In this document: positions 35,811 to 45,309 of the stretch, piece after piece
Numbering within the stretch: position 1 is the first letter of the stretch
How the letters are laid out: the number at the start of each line of letters is the position of its first letter
NCBI GenBank assembly: GCA_963773155.1
Contig: CAVZAB010000011.1
Span: 1 to 64,000 of the forward strand
DNA: 64,000 bases
Source of the DNA: CAVZAB01 sp963773155
GTDB taxonomy: Bacteria; Pseudomonadota; Alphaproteobacteria; Rhizobiales; Beijerinckiaceae
Direction: 5' to 3'
Made by a program: the position numbers and the translations under genes
The notes under the pieces: generated by a model
Seen by the model: the letters and a program-made list of their open reading frames with translations, nothing else
Told to the model about the DNA's origin: nothing
Database searches by the model: none

Positions 35811-36638
35811 TGCTCGCCCCGCTAAGGATGTCCAGACCGACGTCGCTTGCGACGCATGTTAGCCTAATAGGCTCAGCAGGATAAGGCGGCCCAGATCGGC
35901 CGCTTTCGGAAAGGCTTGGTCTTGATCTCACGCGCCCCGATCGAAGTCGGGTCACAAGCTGGAACCGCACTGCAGAGCGCGGCGCTGCGCCGCATGATCG
36001 GCGCGCGCGAAATATTCGCAGTATGATCATTGGATGCGTTAGCGGCCCGTTGCGCATTTGGTCAGGTGGTCAAGTGAATTGACGAATGATTTGTGCCGCA
36101 TGTTCCCAGCGAAAGCGCGCTTACTCGCACCTGCCGAAGCTCGCCTTGTCTTTCAACCATGGATGCGCGATAGCGGTGAGACCAGCGCACTCGACCCCGC
36201 CCCGGGGGCTCTCCAGGATGACACCCCGGGGTCAGCCCTTCCCCGACCATCCTGGACACCCGGCGACCATTGGAGTCCCACCCGCTGCCGCGACGAATGT
36301 TGGCCTTGTCGTTTCCGCAGAGACTTTTTGCGGTGCGGCAATCGTTCCCGGAGCCACCTACCCCACCAGCGCCCGATCCGCGTGGGGCTAGAGGACTCAG
36401 GGAAGCCCCAGGGCGGCGAATGCGCGACGCGTTTTTCCTCCAAGCGACTCATCAACTCGCCGAGGTGGATGACTGACTGTCAGATCGCTTCCAAAGACGA
36501 CCCCAGTGTCGCGTCCAGCAACTGGGAAAAAGGTCCGGGGGGTCGTGGGACAGGCAAAGCGGTTCTCCGAGGAAATTACCGACGGATTGAAGCGATCGAG
36601 CGAGGTTGTGAAGCAGCTGGCACTTGAGGGGTTACGCG
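35811..36638. other. gene-poor interval between transposase remnants
   Basis: No reading frame here has a recognisable product. The interval contains the inverted repeat copy B (36190-36336). Apparent long frames across that copy are produced by repeat sequence, as the same peptide-like string (SPTRxRDEC) also appears in copy A. Confidence 0.5.
36190..36336 (-). repeat. diverged repeat copy B (inverted relative to copy at 33141-33284)
   Basis: Reverse-complemented, 36269-36336 matches 33141-33208 along its whole length (CAACATTCGTCGCGGC core, then GGGTGGGACTCCAAT), and the adjoining GC-rich part 36190-36268 matches more loosely. The two copies face each other about 3 kb apart and bracket the cyclase gene and the IS66/IS3-like fragment. 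Confidence 0.7.
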
Positions 36639-37217
36639 CTAGTGTGCCAATTCTGACGCTTGTTTCGCGCGAGCGACTTCTTCGAGGATTTCACTTGCGG
36701 ATTTAGTCCAGACATACGGTTTTGGATCCACGTTGTGGTTGTCAAGGTAATTCATGACTGCGTTCTCCAGTTCGGCGACACTTTTGAACACGCCGCGGCG
36801 GATCCGCTTTTCGGTGATCTCAGCGAAGAATCGCTCGACCATGTTCAGCCAGGAGACCGAGGTCGGGATGAAATGGAGATGGAAGCGCCGATGCAGCTTT
36901 AGCCAACGCGTGACCGCGACGGCTTTACGGGTGGCGTAGTTGTCGATGATTAGGTGCAGGTCGAGATGGGCCGGCGTCTGTTTGTCGATCGTCTTGAGAA
37001 AGCGCAGTGTCGAACTCGGCCGCATCAAAGATCGGCGGCACCGCCATCTCGACCACCTCGCCATCAACTCCTGGTCGGTAATGTCGGTTATTGTCAATAG
37101 CGGACGAGGACGCGAACATGGCAATGTCGACGCGATTTGATCCATTGCACATAAGGTGGCGAGGGGCCAAGAACGTGTGAAGGCGCGGTCCACCCCCGCC
37201 CTATGATCAACACACAC
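36639..37217 (-). pseudogene. IS630-family transposase remnant (C-terminal DDE part)
   Basis: The segment 36639-37000 encodes a clear IS630 C-terminus: FLKTIDKQTPAHLDLHLIID, NYATRKAVAVTRWLKLHRRF, HFIPTSVSWLNMVERFFAEI and ELENAVMNYLDNHNVDPKPY. D of the LIIDNYA strand and E of ERFFAEI are two of the DDE residues. Upstream of FLKTIDK the frame is disrupted and sequence meant to encode the first Asp region is scrambled, so the N-terminal half is lost. It lies directly beside the 3' end of the winged-helix-TPR gene. Confidence 0.88.
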
Positions 37218-38799
37218 GTCGGCGCTCGGCTAGGGCGGCAGGCCGGCCGCAACGCCAAGCTGCCGTCAAGGCTTCAGCCAGAGCCGGCACGATACCAATG
37301 GCGGCGCAGTATCCACGTGAACTGAAGGACGGCTGCAGCGCCAGCACGTGCGCGGCGGCGGCTTTGGCTTCCTCCGTTCGCCCGAGCTTGGCAAGCGCCG
37401 CTGCCAGGAGGCTGTGGGTCACGCTGAAGCTTGGATTGGACAGGACGGCGCGACGGGCGGCATTCGCCGCTTCGTCGTACCGCGCACATGGAAATGGCCG
37501 ATGGCGACGGCCTGGTGATCCCGCAAAGGCAAGCCGGTCTACAGGGCTGAGCCGCAACGCACGCTCCGCCCAATCGATGGCGCGCTCCGCCTCGCCGGCG
37601 TAGGCCAGGACAATGCCGCCAAGAAAGAGCGTGAGGGCGGATGACGGGCTAAGCGCAAGCGCCCGCTCGAACGCTTCACCGGCCGCAACGCGATCATGCT
37701 CCACCAGCCCGATGACGAATGCGCCCAGCGCCAGCGCAGTCGCGTCGTCGCGACCATGGGTGACGGCAGCGCGAGCGTGGCGGATGGCCGCAAGCCGGTT
37801 GCTCTCCTTGAATCCGGCTCGGACGAACAGGAACTGGTGGCACCAGGCGAGCAAGCCGTGGGCGCCCGCGTAGTCGGCCTCCAGCGCCAGCGCCCGCTCG
37901 AGCAGCGGCACCGCCTTGGCTGCCTCCTCCGGCGCCGCTATGTAGACGTGAGGAAGGGCGCGCAGAACGAGATCGTAGGCGTCGAGATTGTCCGGCCTTT
38001 TGCGCTTGACGCGCTCGATTTCCGCATCGCGCAAACTCGGCTCGATTGCACCCACCACGCTCAACGTGATTTCGTCCTGCAGCGCGAAAATGTCGTCGAG
38101 ACGGCTGTCGTAGCGTTGCGCCCAAAGATGAATGCCGGTTTCGGCCTCCACGAGTTGGGCACTGATCCGAACGCGCTCGCCCGCCTTGCGGACGCTGCCT
38201 TCCAGTACGTAGCGCACGCCCAGTTCGCGACCGACCCGCTTCACGTCCACGGGCTGTCCCTTGTAGGTGAAGGTGGAATTGCGCGCGATCACGAACAGCC
38301 ACTTGATGCGCGAGAGTCCAGTGATGATGTCCTCCACCATCCCGTCGGCGAAGTAGTCCTGCGCCGGATCGCCGCTCAGGTTCTGGAACGGCAGGACGGC
38401 GATCGAAGGCTTGTCCGGCAAGGCCAATCCGGGCGGCGCGCCCTCGGCTCGCGCGTTCCGCTGGGTGGCCGCCGCCGCGCCGCTCGCTCGCGTCGTGACG
38501 TCGGCGGCAAGCAGGAAACCCCGCCGCTGGACGGTGCGAATGATCGCCTGCTTCTCGCCACTGTCGCCGATCGCCCGGCGGGCGGCGTTGATGCGGCTGT
38601 TCAGTGCCGCGTCCGATACGGCGCGGCCGTTCCAGACACGCTCGATCAGCTCATCCTTGCTGACGACCCGGTTGGCGTTCTGCGCAAGGTGGAGGAGCAG
38701 GTCGAATACCTGCGGCTCCACGTGAACGACACCGCCGTTGCCGCCCCTGAGCTCCCGTCGGTCGGTGTCGAGCAGGAATTTATCGAATTGAAACAGCAC
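37207..38799 (-). CDS. winged-helix (OmpR/CadC-type) DNA-binding protein with TolB-like and TPR domains
   Basis: The product is 530 aa. Residues 1-100 are a Trans_reg_C domain: FLLDTDRRELRGGNG, PQVFDLLLHLAQNANRVVSK, DELIERVWNGRAVSDAALNS, IRTVQRRGFLL. A TolB-N-like domain (KPSIAVLPFQNLSGDPAQDY ... LFVIARNSTFTYK) and TPR units follow. Near 37490-37530 the peptide GSPGRRHRPFPCA replaces the expected HQAVAIGHFHVRG-like TPR helix, which lies in another frame, so two compensating indels occur. Another near 37230 replaces an expected AAGLPP ending by the tail WRCGRPAALAERRRVC. It is a transcription factor with an unknown signal, divergent from the cupin gene. Confidence 0.85.
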   Translation of the reverse strand: MLFQFDKFLLDTDRRELRGGNGGVVHVEPQVFDLLLHLAQNANRVVSKDELIERVWNGRAVSDAALNSRINAARRAIGDSGEKQAIIRTVQRRGFLLAADVTTRASGAAAATQRNARAEGAPPGLALPDKPSIAVLPFQNLSGDPAQDYFADGMVEDIITGLSRIKWLFVIARNSTFTYKGQPVDVKRVGRELGVRYVLEGSVRKAGERVRISAQLVEAETGIHLWAQRYDSRLDDIFALQDEITLSVVGAIEPSLRDAEIERVKRKRPDNLDAYDLVLRALPHVYIAAPEEAAKAVPLLERALALEADYAGAHGLLAWCHQFLFVRAGFKESNRLAAIRHARAAVTHGRDDATALALGAFVIGLVEHDRVAAGEAFERALALSPSSALTLFLGGIVLAYAGEAERAIDWAERALRLSPVDRLAFAGSPGRRHRPFPCARYDEAANAARRAVLSNPSFSVTHSLLAAALAKLGRTEEAKAAAAHVLALQPSFSSRGYCAAIGIVPALAEALTAAWRCGRPAALAERRRVC

Positions 38800-38934
38800 T
38801 TTGTCCGTCTTTCGCAGTTCTCAAGCGAATAACCAGCAAATCCGCCGCGAACCACAAGATCGCCCGAAAGCCTTTGCGCGGGCAAGCGCACACAATGCCC
38901 GCGTCACCTATCCGATAACCGCCAGGAGGAAGCC

Positions 38935-39354
38935 ATGCTCGACACAGTAAAGCCCGTCTCATATGCCGCCCGCGCCACCGACGAACGCGTGACGTATCTG
39001 CGTATCTACGCCGATGCCGAGGGCGAAACGCACATGGAAGAGGTCGACATCGCGTTGCTGCCCCGAGCCTTCTTCAACGGCCATCCGCCATTGCGTCTGA
39101 CGGAGACGCTTGCGGCGACCGGCTGCAACATCTGCCGGGTGCCCGCCGGAATGGGAGTGGTGGATTGGCACAACCCGCCGCGTCGCGAGCTCGTGATCTG
39201 GCTCACCGGCGAGGTGGAATTCGAGACGAGCGATGGCGACATTCGCCGGCTCGCCGCCGGCAGCATTGTGCTGGCGGAAGACAGGACCGGCAAAGGTCAC
39301 ATTTCCCGTCATCCCGCCGAGGGCCAGCTGGTCGTCCACGTCGACCTTTGTTAA
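38935..39354 (+). CDS. cupin-domain protein
   Basis: The product is 139 aa; AGGAGGAAGCC precedes ATG 38935. A single conserved beta-barrel is seen: GMGVVDWHNPPRRELVIWLT, GEVEFETSDGDIRRLAAGSI and AEDRTGKGHISRHPAEGQLV. The histidines (H near 79 and H near 123) could hold a metal, though the classic first motif is incomplete. It is divergent from the winged-helix-TPR gene with a 135-base shared upstream region, so that regulator may control it (inference). Confidence 0.8.
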   Translation: MLDTVKPVSYAARATDERVTYLRIYADAEGETHMEEVDIALLPRAFFNGHPPLRLTETLAATGCNICRVPAGMGVVDWHNPPRRELVIWLTGEVEFETSDGDIRRLAAGSIVLAEDRTGKGHISRHPAEGQLVVHVDLC

Positions 39355-39789
39355 GACGCCATGTGATGCATCAGTGCTGACCGCGCGATGATTTCGTCTA
39401 CCTCTGGACGAAATTGCCCGGCGCCGACAGGAAACCCAACTGGATGCGTGCGAACGCCAGCATAGCGGGTCGCCGAACACCGCTCACCAATTTCGAACAG
39501 TATCCGACCTCCTGCCTCGTCGGGCATTGTTTGGCGGTGTCAGGTGAGTTGACGTAGAACGGACCGGATGGGTACCAACTCGCCGGCAGCGGCGAGCGGA
39601 AAAAGGCCTCGAGCGCCGCTAGATGGAGCAGCCGGAATAGGCGGCTGGGGTCACTCGTTGAAACGGACGACCCCCTTCCGGGCCGCCCGTTTCATCACCT
39701 CACAAAGTCAGAGTAAGTTGCTTCAGTGGCCACCCCCGCTCTTGAGCTGCCGCCGGTTCACGTCGATCACGACGAGCACGTCTTGCCGG
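39355..39789. other. intergenic interval without convincing gene
   Basis: No protein-like frame was found. The only structured element is the hairpin at 39660-39693. The interval lies between the convergent cupin and sulfatase genes. Confidence 0.5.
39660..39693. terminator. hairpin between convergent cupin and sulfatase genes
   Basis: GAAACGG and CCGTTTC form the outer stem, and CGACCC with GGGCCG continue it with small mismatches around a CCTTCC-type loop. It could terminate transcription of either convergent gene, although no T-run follows on either side. Confidence 0.45.
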
Positions 39790-41517
39790 TCATTGGCTCG
39801 GGTGCTTATTAGCCATCTGCTTCACCTGTTGCAGAACCTGAACAAGGTTGTAGCTTTCCGGATCTTGTAGCGGCGGGAACGCTGCGTAGGATTCAAGTTC
39901 CTTCAGCCACAATTGCTGCCCAACGGGCAGCATGTTCCAGTTGTAAATGTAGGCGGTACTCGGGGCGGCCAGCGCACCGCCGATGGACATCACGGCCTTC
40001 TGGTCTCCGCCTACGGCCTGTTCGAAGGGATCGCGCCTGATGTTCTGGACCTGGGCCCATCCATACTGCTGTGGACCCAAGAGCGCGGAAGCAGAGCCCG
40101 AACCCTCCATCGTGAAGTAGATCTTCCAGTTCTTGTACCGCACCGCGGACGGCGTCGCCCCAGTGTAGTAGTAGAACACGTCGCGCGCCGATGTTTCCGA
40201 CTTGCCTTCAAGGTAGTCGCGCTGGTTCACGCCATCGAGGGTGGTCTTGACGATGCCGGGATACGCGCCCTTCTCGATCTGCGCCTTCAGGTCGTTGCCC
40301 TTAGGGCCTCCGGCGATATCTACTAATGTCGGCAACCAGTCGAGCGACGCGAAGATCTCGGTCTTCATCGTACCCGGTTTGATGTGACCCGGCCAGCGGA
40401 TGACGAGCGGCACGCGCATGCCGCCTTCCCAAGTCGTCAACTTGTCGGCCTTAAAAGGCGTGATGCCGCCATCCGGGAAGGTTTGGGTTTGCGCGCCATT
40501 GTCGGTGGTAACGACGATGATGGTGTTGTCGAGCTGGCCCATGTCCTCCAACTTCTTCATCACGTACCCGATGTTGTCGTCCATCTGCTTCATGCCGGCT
40601 TCCTGGATTCCCCAGTCCTTGCCGCCTTCCTCACCCAGCATCGCCTGGTATTTCGGCGACAGCACCGTCGTGACGTGCATGCGCGCAGGGTTGTACCAAA
40701 CAAAGAACGGCTTGTTGGTCTTCTTGGGGTCGTTGCGATCGAGGAAGTCGATCACCTTGGCGGAGATTTCTTCATCCACGGTTTTCGACCTCTCCAGCGT
40801 CAGCGGGCCCTCGTCCTTGCAGGTCTGGCTCTTCGCAGTACCATCGGACGAGTTGCACCAGAGCACAGGCCGCGGAGGCGTCAGACAAGTCGTAGTCTTC
40901 GGATCCACGGCGCCTGGAACCTCGGGCAGCCCGGGGATCGGCGTATTCTTGCACGGCGGCGCGAAGCCCTGCTGAGTTGGGCTCTTATTGATGTCGGGGA
41001 AGCTCACCTGTTCCATGGCATCCAAGTGGTAGAGATAGCCCCAGTACTCCTGGAAGCCGTGCGCCGTCGGCAGCGCGTCGGTGTGGTCGCCAAGATGGTT
41101 CTTGCCGAACTCGCCGGTGGTGTAGCCGAGGTCGAGCAGAAACTTGGCGAGTGCCGGAGTACCTGGCCGCAAGTAGGATGGGCTACCAGGGAGCTGCGGC
41201 GGGATCATTCCGGTGCGCAGCGGATTCATGCCGGTAAAGAAGGCGTTGCGCCCAGCGGTGCAGCTCTGCTCGGCGTAGTAGGTCATAAATTTCGCGCCCT
41301 CATTTGCGATGCGGTCAATGTTGGGCGTTTCGCCCAGCCCCAGACCTTGCTGGTAGCTGACGAACTGCATCCAGCCGATGTCGTCGCCCATGATGAACAT
41401 GATGTTGGGTTTGGTGGGGGCCTGGGCACTTGCCGGCGAAAGAGCCATGGCCAATAGGCCCAGCGGGAAGGCCAAGGTTCCGAGCGTGCGCCTCAGCGCG
41501 CGTAATCCACTTATCAT
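39790..41517 (-). CDS. exported arylsulfatase (type I, formylglycine-dependent)
   Basis: The product is 575 aa from ATG 41517, preceded by GAGAGGAAAGTG; an in-frame start at 41712 adds a non-signal leader. A signal peptide ends SPASAQA. Metal ligands sit in IMFIMGDDIGW (D45, D46). The formylglycine site is CTAGR with Cys86, a CxAxR variant of CxPxR, and the second signature is GYTTGEFGKNHLG. VVTTDNGAQTQTFPDGG and WEGGMRVPLVIRWPG complete the core. It hydrolyses a sulfate or phosphonate ester in the periplasm after Cys oxidation by a maturase not in this window. A second, truncated sulfatase lies at 53280-53594. Confidence 0.93.
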   Translation of the reverse strand: MISGLRALRRTLGTLAFPLGLLAMALSPASAQAPTKPNIMFIMGDDIGWMQFVSYQQGLGLGETPNIDRIANEGAKFMTYYAEQSCTAGRNAFFTGMNPLRTGMIPPQLPGSPSYLRPGTPALAKFLLDLGYTTGEFGKNHLGDHTDALPTAHGFQEYWGYLYHLDAMEQVSFPDINKSPTQQGFAPPCKNTPIPGLPEVPGAVDPKTTTCLTPPRPVLWCNSSDGTAKSQTCKDEGPLTLERSKTVDEEISAKVIDFLDRNDPKKTNKPFFVWYNPARMHVTTVLSPKYQAMLGEEGGKDWGIQEAGMKQMDDNIGYVMKKLEDMGQLDNTIIVVTTDNGAQTQTFPDGGITPFKADKLTTWEGGMRVPLVIRWPGHIKPGTMKTEIFASLDWLPTLVDIAGGPKGNDLKAQIEKGAYPGIVKTTLDGVNQRDYLEGKSETSARDVFYYYTGATPSAVRYKNWKIYFTMEGSGSASALLGPQQYGWAQVQNIRRDPFEQAVGGDQKAVMSIGGALAAPSTAYIYNWNMLPVGQQLWLKELESYAAFPPLQDPESYNLVQVLQQVKQMANKHPSQ

Positions 41518-41717
41518 CACTTTCCTCTCTGTTGTGGTCGTGAGCGGGCAATACTGAATCCGACTTCGACGTTGGGCCGCAATTACGACGGTTCGGTAAC
41601 GAGATCCAAAGCCCCCTATAAGACAGTAACGCCGGTTCGCCGTAGAATCCATAGCCAGACGCCGCTCGAGCCGCTCGGTGACACCCGCTCCAGACCCCTC
41701 CCGGCTCTGCAAGGCGA

Positions 41718-42041
41718 CTATTCGACCGAGCCCTGCGGGGTCTCAAGCGGGGCAAGATAGCCGCGGCTTCTCGGCCGTTTCGCAAACCCTAGATCGGGGT
41801 AATATTCACGTGCCACAACTCGGGATGGGCGGGATAGAACAAGAGCTGGGTTGACATCGCTCAGCCCAAATTCGCGATTGTCGAACGGCGCCGGCCCGTT
41901 CGGTGTCTTACCCGAATCCACATCCAACAATTCAAACCAGTCCGCCGGTCCGACTAACTTGGCAAGATGACGGCTCCAGCGCGGGTCGAACCGGTCCTCG
42001 GGGCTGACCAGGGCTTTCGGCAGAGGGAAGGGGTGGTGGGT
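41718..42041 (-). pseudogene. unidentified coding remnant upstream of the sulfatase
   Basis: A minus-strand frame with no start codon runs 107 residues between stops and reads like real protein: FPLPKALVSPEDRFDPRWSR, HLAKLVGPADWFELLDVDSG and APFDNREFGLSDVNPALVLS. The last block resembles TPFDGRESGLGDINPTLFLS of the barrel protein at 54881-55801, suggesting a remnant of that family, though the rest does not align by eye. It is probably a decayed gene. Confidence 0.4.
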
Positions 42042-42123
42042 CTAGAGATATTGCGAGGCACACAGGCTAGGAAAATATAGCCTGCGGCAGGAGCAGTAAC
42101 CGCAGACCACCTAAAGAATAATA

Positions 42124-42360
42124 CTACCTACCACATTGATTTAGCACCGGAAACTGATCTAAGATTTTGTCATAGCGCGACGCTTGGAGACGCCTTGGCT
42201 CCAGCCGGTTCAAGGTTGGCTTGCCGGCAAACGGCGCACAGTCCTTGCGCCGCGCGGCGTGCTTGCCGGCCAGCACTGCCGTGACAAGATCGTGGCGTAG
42301 CTCGTCGTGGTCATTCAAATCTTCGTAGCCGAGCGCGACCACCTCGGAAGGCGAGTTTGA
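42124..42360 (-). pseudogene. IS1380-family transposase fragment
   Basis: The minus-strand segment reads VVALGYEDLNDHDELRHDLV, then TAVLAGKHAARRKDCAPFAG and KPTLNRLE. This matches the IS1380 N-terminal core GYEDxNDxxxLRxD and the SxSTLxRLE block that follows. Upstream sequence to about 42500 is out of frame but may be more of the same element. No ends were located. Confidence 0.7.
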
Positions 42361-43131
42361 TCGCTGACGCGGCCTGAAACTGCCGCAGCAATCACAGCGG
42401 GACCAATAGTTGTCCTCAAATCAGCCGCAGCATTCGCAGGAACTCGACATTGCTGAGAAGCGGCCCACCGCCGGCTGAAGCATAAGACGCCCGCAGCCCA
42501 TCCAATACGCCATAGGAAAACGCTGCAGCGCGGGTTCCACCCTAGGAAAAGGAAAGTCCGATCACACAAGTCCGTCATCGGAAGATGGAATATCACTAGG
42601 TTCGCGTTCAGCTATGGGGCAGCCCGATGGACCATTGGCGGGAGCCCAATCTGGTGTCGCACAACCGGTTGCAATAAGGGAGCCCATCAGGACGACGACT
42701 AGCCACCGCCGCGTCCGGACCTGCAAACCGCATATCGTAGCCAAAACCCCAGAACGAGCGAGCCACCAGCCCGTCCTTCTTTCCCGAAAATATTGACTGG
42801 CTAAAAAGCTAATCTTCGCTGAGGTCACCCAGGCGCCATCGTTCTAGTCCAAATCTGCAGGTATTCCGCGTTTTGAGCAATAGAGAAATCCGATGGAGGC
42901 AGACTGCTCGACAGACATCGCAGCCGAAGGAAGCGATCTAATCCGCGTCTCGCTCCGCCTCGCTCATACGCGGCGGCAGATCTCCACGGTTGCGTTGACG
43001 ATCGACTGCTATTGTGTGAAATACCGTCGGGATTGCTCACGGGGGCAGGCTTATGTTGCTAAACCCTTCAGCGGTGCCGCCCTGCTCGAGTGCAATTGAG
43101 GCGTCGATTGGAAACGCGAGGTAAGAACCAA
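42361..43131. other. gene-poor interval with decayed DNA
   Basis: No well-supported gene was found. One minus-strand frame (42562-42828) contains a lipoprotein-like stretch LVVVLMGSLIATGC, but it has no ribosome site or good start. GC is locally lower near 42100 and 43000. It probably includes more of the IS1380 remnant on its left and the promoter of the channel gene on its right. Confidence 0.4.
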
Positions 43132-45309
43132 GTGCGGACACCCTTCAAAGGCTTGGTCGAACTGTTTTTCCTCCTTTCATTCTTTTTTTGCGGGGCAGTT
43201 GATTCCGCGAAGGGGCAGTCGAAATCCCCCACAACGCCGGCCATAACGCAACAACTGATCGACGATTTCGTCAATGCGATCAGCTCCGCCGTAGTGGAGA
43301 AATTGAAAAAGGATGGAACCATTTCAATTGGTCCAGCCAAGCCAGCACCGGTTGCAAACGAGCCGGATCAGGACTTGGCAGCCGACCGAGTGACGGACTT
43401 TGCAGCGCACGCCGAGGTCGTACTGGGCGCCTATCCGGAATTGGGACGCAATCTGGCGCGCGTTCCAGCTCTACTCGACAAGAGCGAAAGTGGCGGACGC
43501 GGTCTTGGTGCGTTCTTTGCCATGCTTTCTTTTGCCGTCGCGGCAGCGCTCGGATCCGAAGCCTTGCTGCGCCGCGTCCTAGTTGGCGTCCAAAGACGGC
43601 TCGCAGGCTACATTACCGATACAACAGATTTTTGGCCATTATTTGGTCTCGCGTGCCTCGACGCACTCGGTCTGGCCGCAGTTTGGCTCGTAAGTTACGG
43701 ATTTCTCGGCATCTGGTTCCGAGGCTCAGACGAACAAGCGCGGCTCGCGGCCGCCGTCGTTTCCGGCGTTTTCTTTTGGCGGTTATACATGTTTGTATTT
43801 CGGATTTTCTTGCGGCCACAGCTCACTGCCGCGCGACTAGCGAAGGTCGACGATGCAGACGCGTGGGCGATCTACTGGCGGCTCTCGGCAGTAATCGCGT
43901 CGATCATCGCCTTTCGTCTCATTTTTCGTATTCTGTCAGCCATCACGGCACCGCCCGAGGCCATCTCGGCCTGGCAGCTGTTGACGAGCCTCTTGGCCTT
44001 CGGCCTGTTCCTTTGGGCAGCGTGGAACCTGCGGAAACCCGTCGGAGCCTGGTTCACCAGTATGGTCACCCCAACCACGGAGGGGCAAGTCGAGCTCACA
44101 ATCGCCCGAAATTGGCTATTCATTGCAGTACCGCTCTTCATTCTATTCTTCCTGGCCCAAATCTACGGTGCCATTACGCAGCATTTTGTCGTTCCCGCTG
44201 CGCTACTCCTAACGCTCAATCTCGTCGTTGCACTTCTTCTTTTTGAGACCTTCCTGCATTTTATCGCCAAGAGAGTGTCTGCACCCGCCGGTTCACCTAA
44301 AGGGCCAAAGGCTGGGCATGTCGTTGTGCGATGCATACGGGTCGCCGCTTACATAGGTGTAGGCGTCACAGTTGCTCAGGCTTGGATCGTCGACGTCATT
44401 GGACTTGTTGATAGCAGCCAATGGCGCTCGCTGACGCATGCAGCCGTCACGGCTGGGGGAGCATTGTTTCTGGCCTATGTGGCTTGGGAGATTATCCATT
44501 TTCTCACCGACAGCTATATTGCAAGGAATTCACCGGGAGCCATGGGTCCTACCGAGGAAGAGGGGGCGCCACCGCCAAGCGCCACCCGGCTAGCGACTAT
44601 TCTGCCGTTGATGCGTATGGCCGCTATAATTGTGATTTTCGTGGTGGCAGCTCTCGTTGTCTTGTCTGAACTTGGGATCAACATCACGCCGTTGATTGCC
44701 GCATTGTCGATCTTTGGTCTTGCCCTCTCATTTGGCAGCCAGACCTTAGTACGCGACATCGTGTCGGGGATATTCTATCTGGCAGATGACGCGTTTCGCG
44801 TCGGCGAATATATCGATAGCGGTAAGGGCAAAGGGACGGTTGAGGGTTTTACTCTGCGTTCGATCAAGCTGCGACATCAAAATGGCCAAGTCTACACGAT
44901 ACCCTTCGGGCAGCTTGGTCAAATTATCAATTTCAGCAGGGACTGGACGACGATAAAATTCAACTTGCGGTTCGCCCGCAATACCGACGTAGAAAAGTTG
45001 CGGAAGGCCGTAAAGAAGGTCGGCCTAGCAATGCTGGAGGAACCCGAATTCAAGGACGAATTCTTGTCGCCGCTCAAATTGCAAGGCGTGGCGGACGTCG
45101 CCGACAACGCCCTCGTTATGCGATTCAAGTTCACGGCCAAACCGAACATTCCGACATTGATCCAACGCGAAGCAATGAAGCGACTGTTTAGCGCCTTTCA
45201 GGCTGCAGGTATCGAATTCGCTAGCGCCACGGTTTCCGTGCAAACGGTCGGTGGCCAGGTTGACCAAGCAATAGCCGGCGCAGCAGCAAACACTGCGATT
45301 ACCCACTAA
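43132..45309 (+). CDS. large MscS-family mechanosensitive channel
   Basis: The product is 725 aa from GTG 43132 (a GTG at 43090 is in frame but hides the signal peptide LVELFFLLSFFFCGA). About 11 transmembrane helices precede the MscS core. The pore-lining helix is MRMAAIIVIFVVAALVVLSE followed by LIAALSIFGLALSFGSQTLV and RDIVSGIFYLADDAFRVGEY. The cytoplasmic beta domain has GTVEGFTLRSIKLRHQNGQV and the IPFGQL motif. It is an inner-membrane osmotic release valve of the large MscK/YbdG-like type with a periplasmic helical N-domain. Codon use is less GC-rich than the left half of the window. Confidence 0.92.
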   Translation: MRTPFKGLVELFFLLSFFFCGAVDSAKGQSKSPTTPAITQQLIDDFVNAISSAVVEKLKKDGTISIGPAKPAPVANEPDQDLAADRVTDFAAHAEVVLGAYPELGRNLARVPALLDKSESGGRGLGAFFAMLSFAVAAALGSEALLRRVLVGVQRRLAGYITDTTDFWPLFGLACLDALGLAAVWLVSYGFLGIWFRGSDEQARLAAAVVSGVFFWRLYMFVFRIFLRPQLTAARLAKVDDADAWAIYWRLSAVIASIIAFRLIFRILSAITAPPEAISAWQLLTSLLAFGLFLWAAWNLRKPVGAWFTSMVTPTTEGQVELTIARNWLFIAVPLFILFFLAQIYGAITQHFVVPAALLLTLNLVVALLLFETFLHFIAKRVSAPAGSPKGPKAGHVVVRCIRVAAYIGVGVTVAQAWIVDVIGLVDSSQWRSLTHAAVTAGGALFLAYVAWEIIHFLTDSYIARNSPGAMGPTEEEGAPPPSATRLATILPLMRMAAIIVIFVVAALVVLSELGINITPLIAALSIFGLALSFGSQTLVRDIVSGIFYLADDAFRVGEYIDSGKGKGTVEGFTLRSIKLRHQNGQVYTIPFGQLGQIINFSRDWTTIKFNLRFARNTDVEKLRKAVKKVGLAMLEEPEFKDEFLSPLKLQGVADVADNALVMRFKFTAKPNIPTLIQREAMKRLFSAFQAAGIEFASATVSVQTVGGQVDQAIAGAAANTAITH

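Noticed and set aside
36058..36627. 189-codon plus-strand frame between transposase remnants
   Set aside because: It runs across repeat copy B; the same peptide-like string appears in copy A on the other strand, there is no ribosome site and no family resemblance.
42562..42828. possible small lipoprotein (LMGSLIATGC stretch)
   Set aside because: No ATG near the signal-like stretch, no ribosome site, and it lies in decayed DNA; left inside the interval note.
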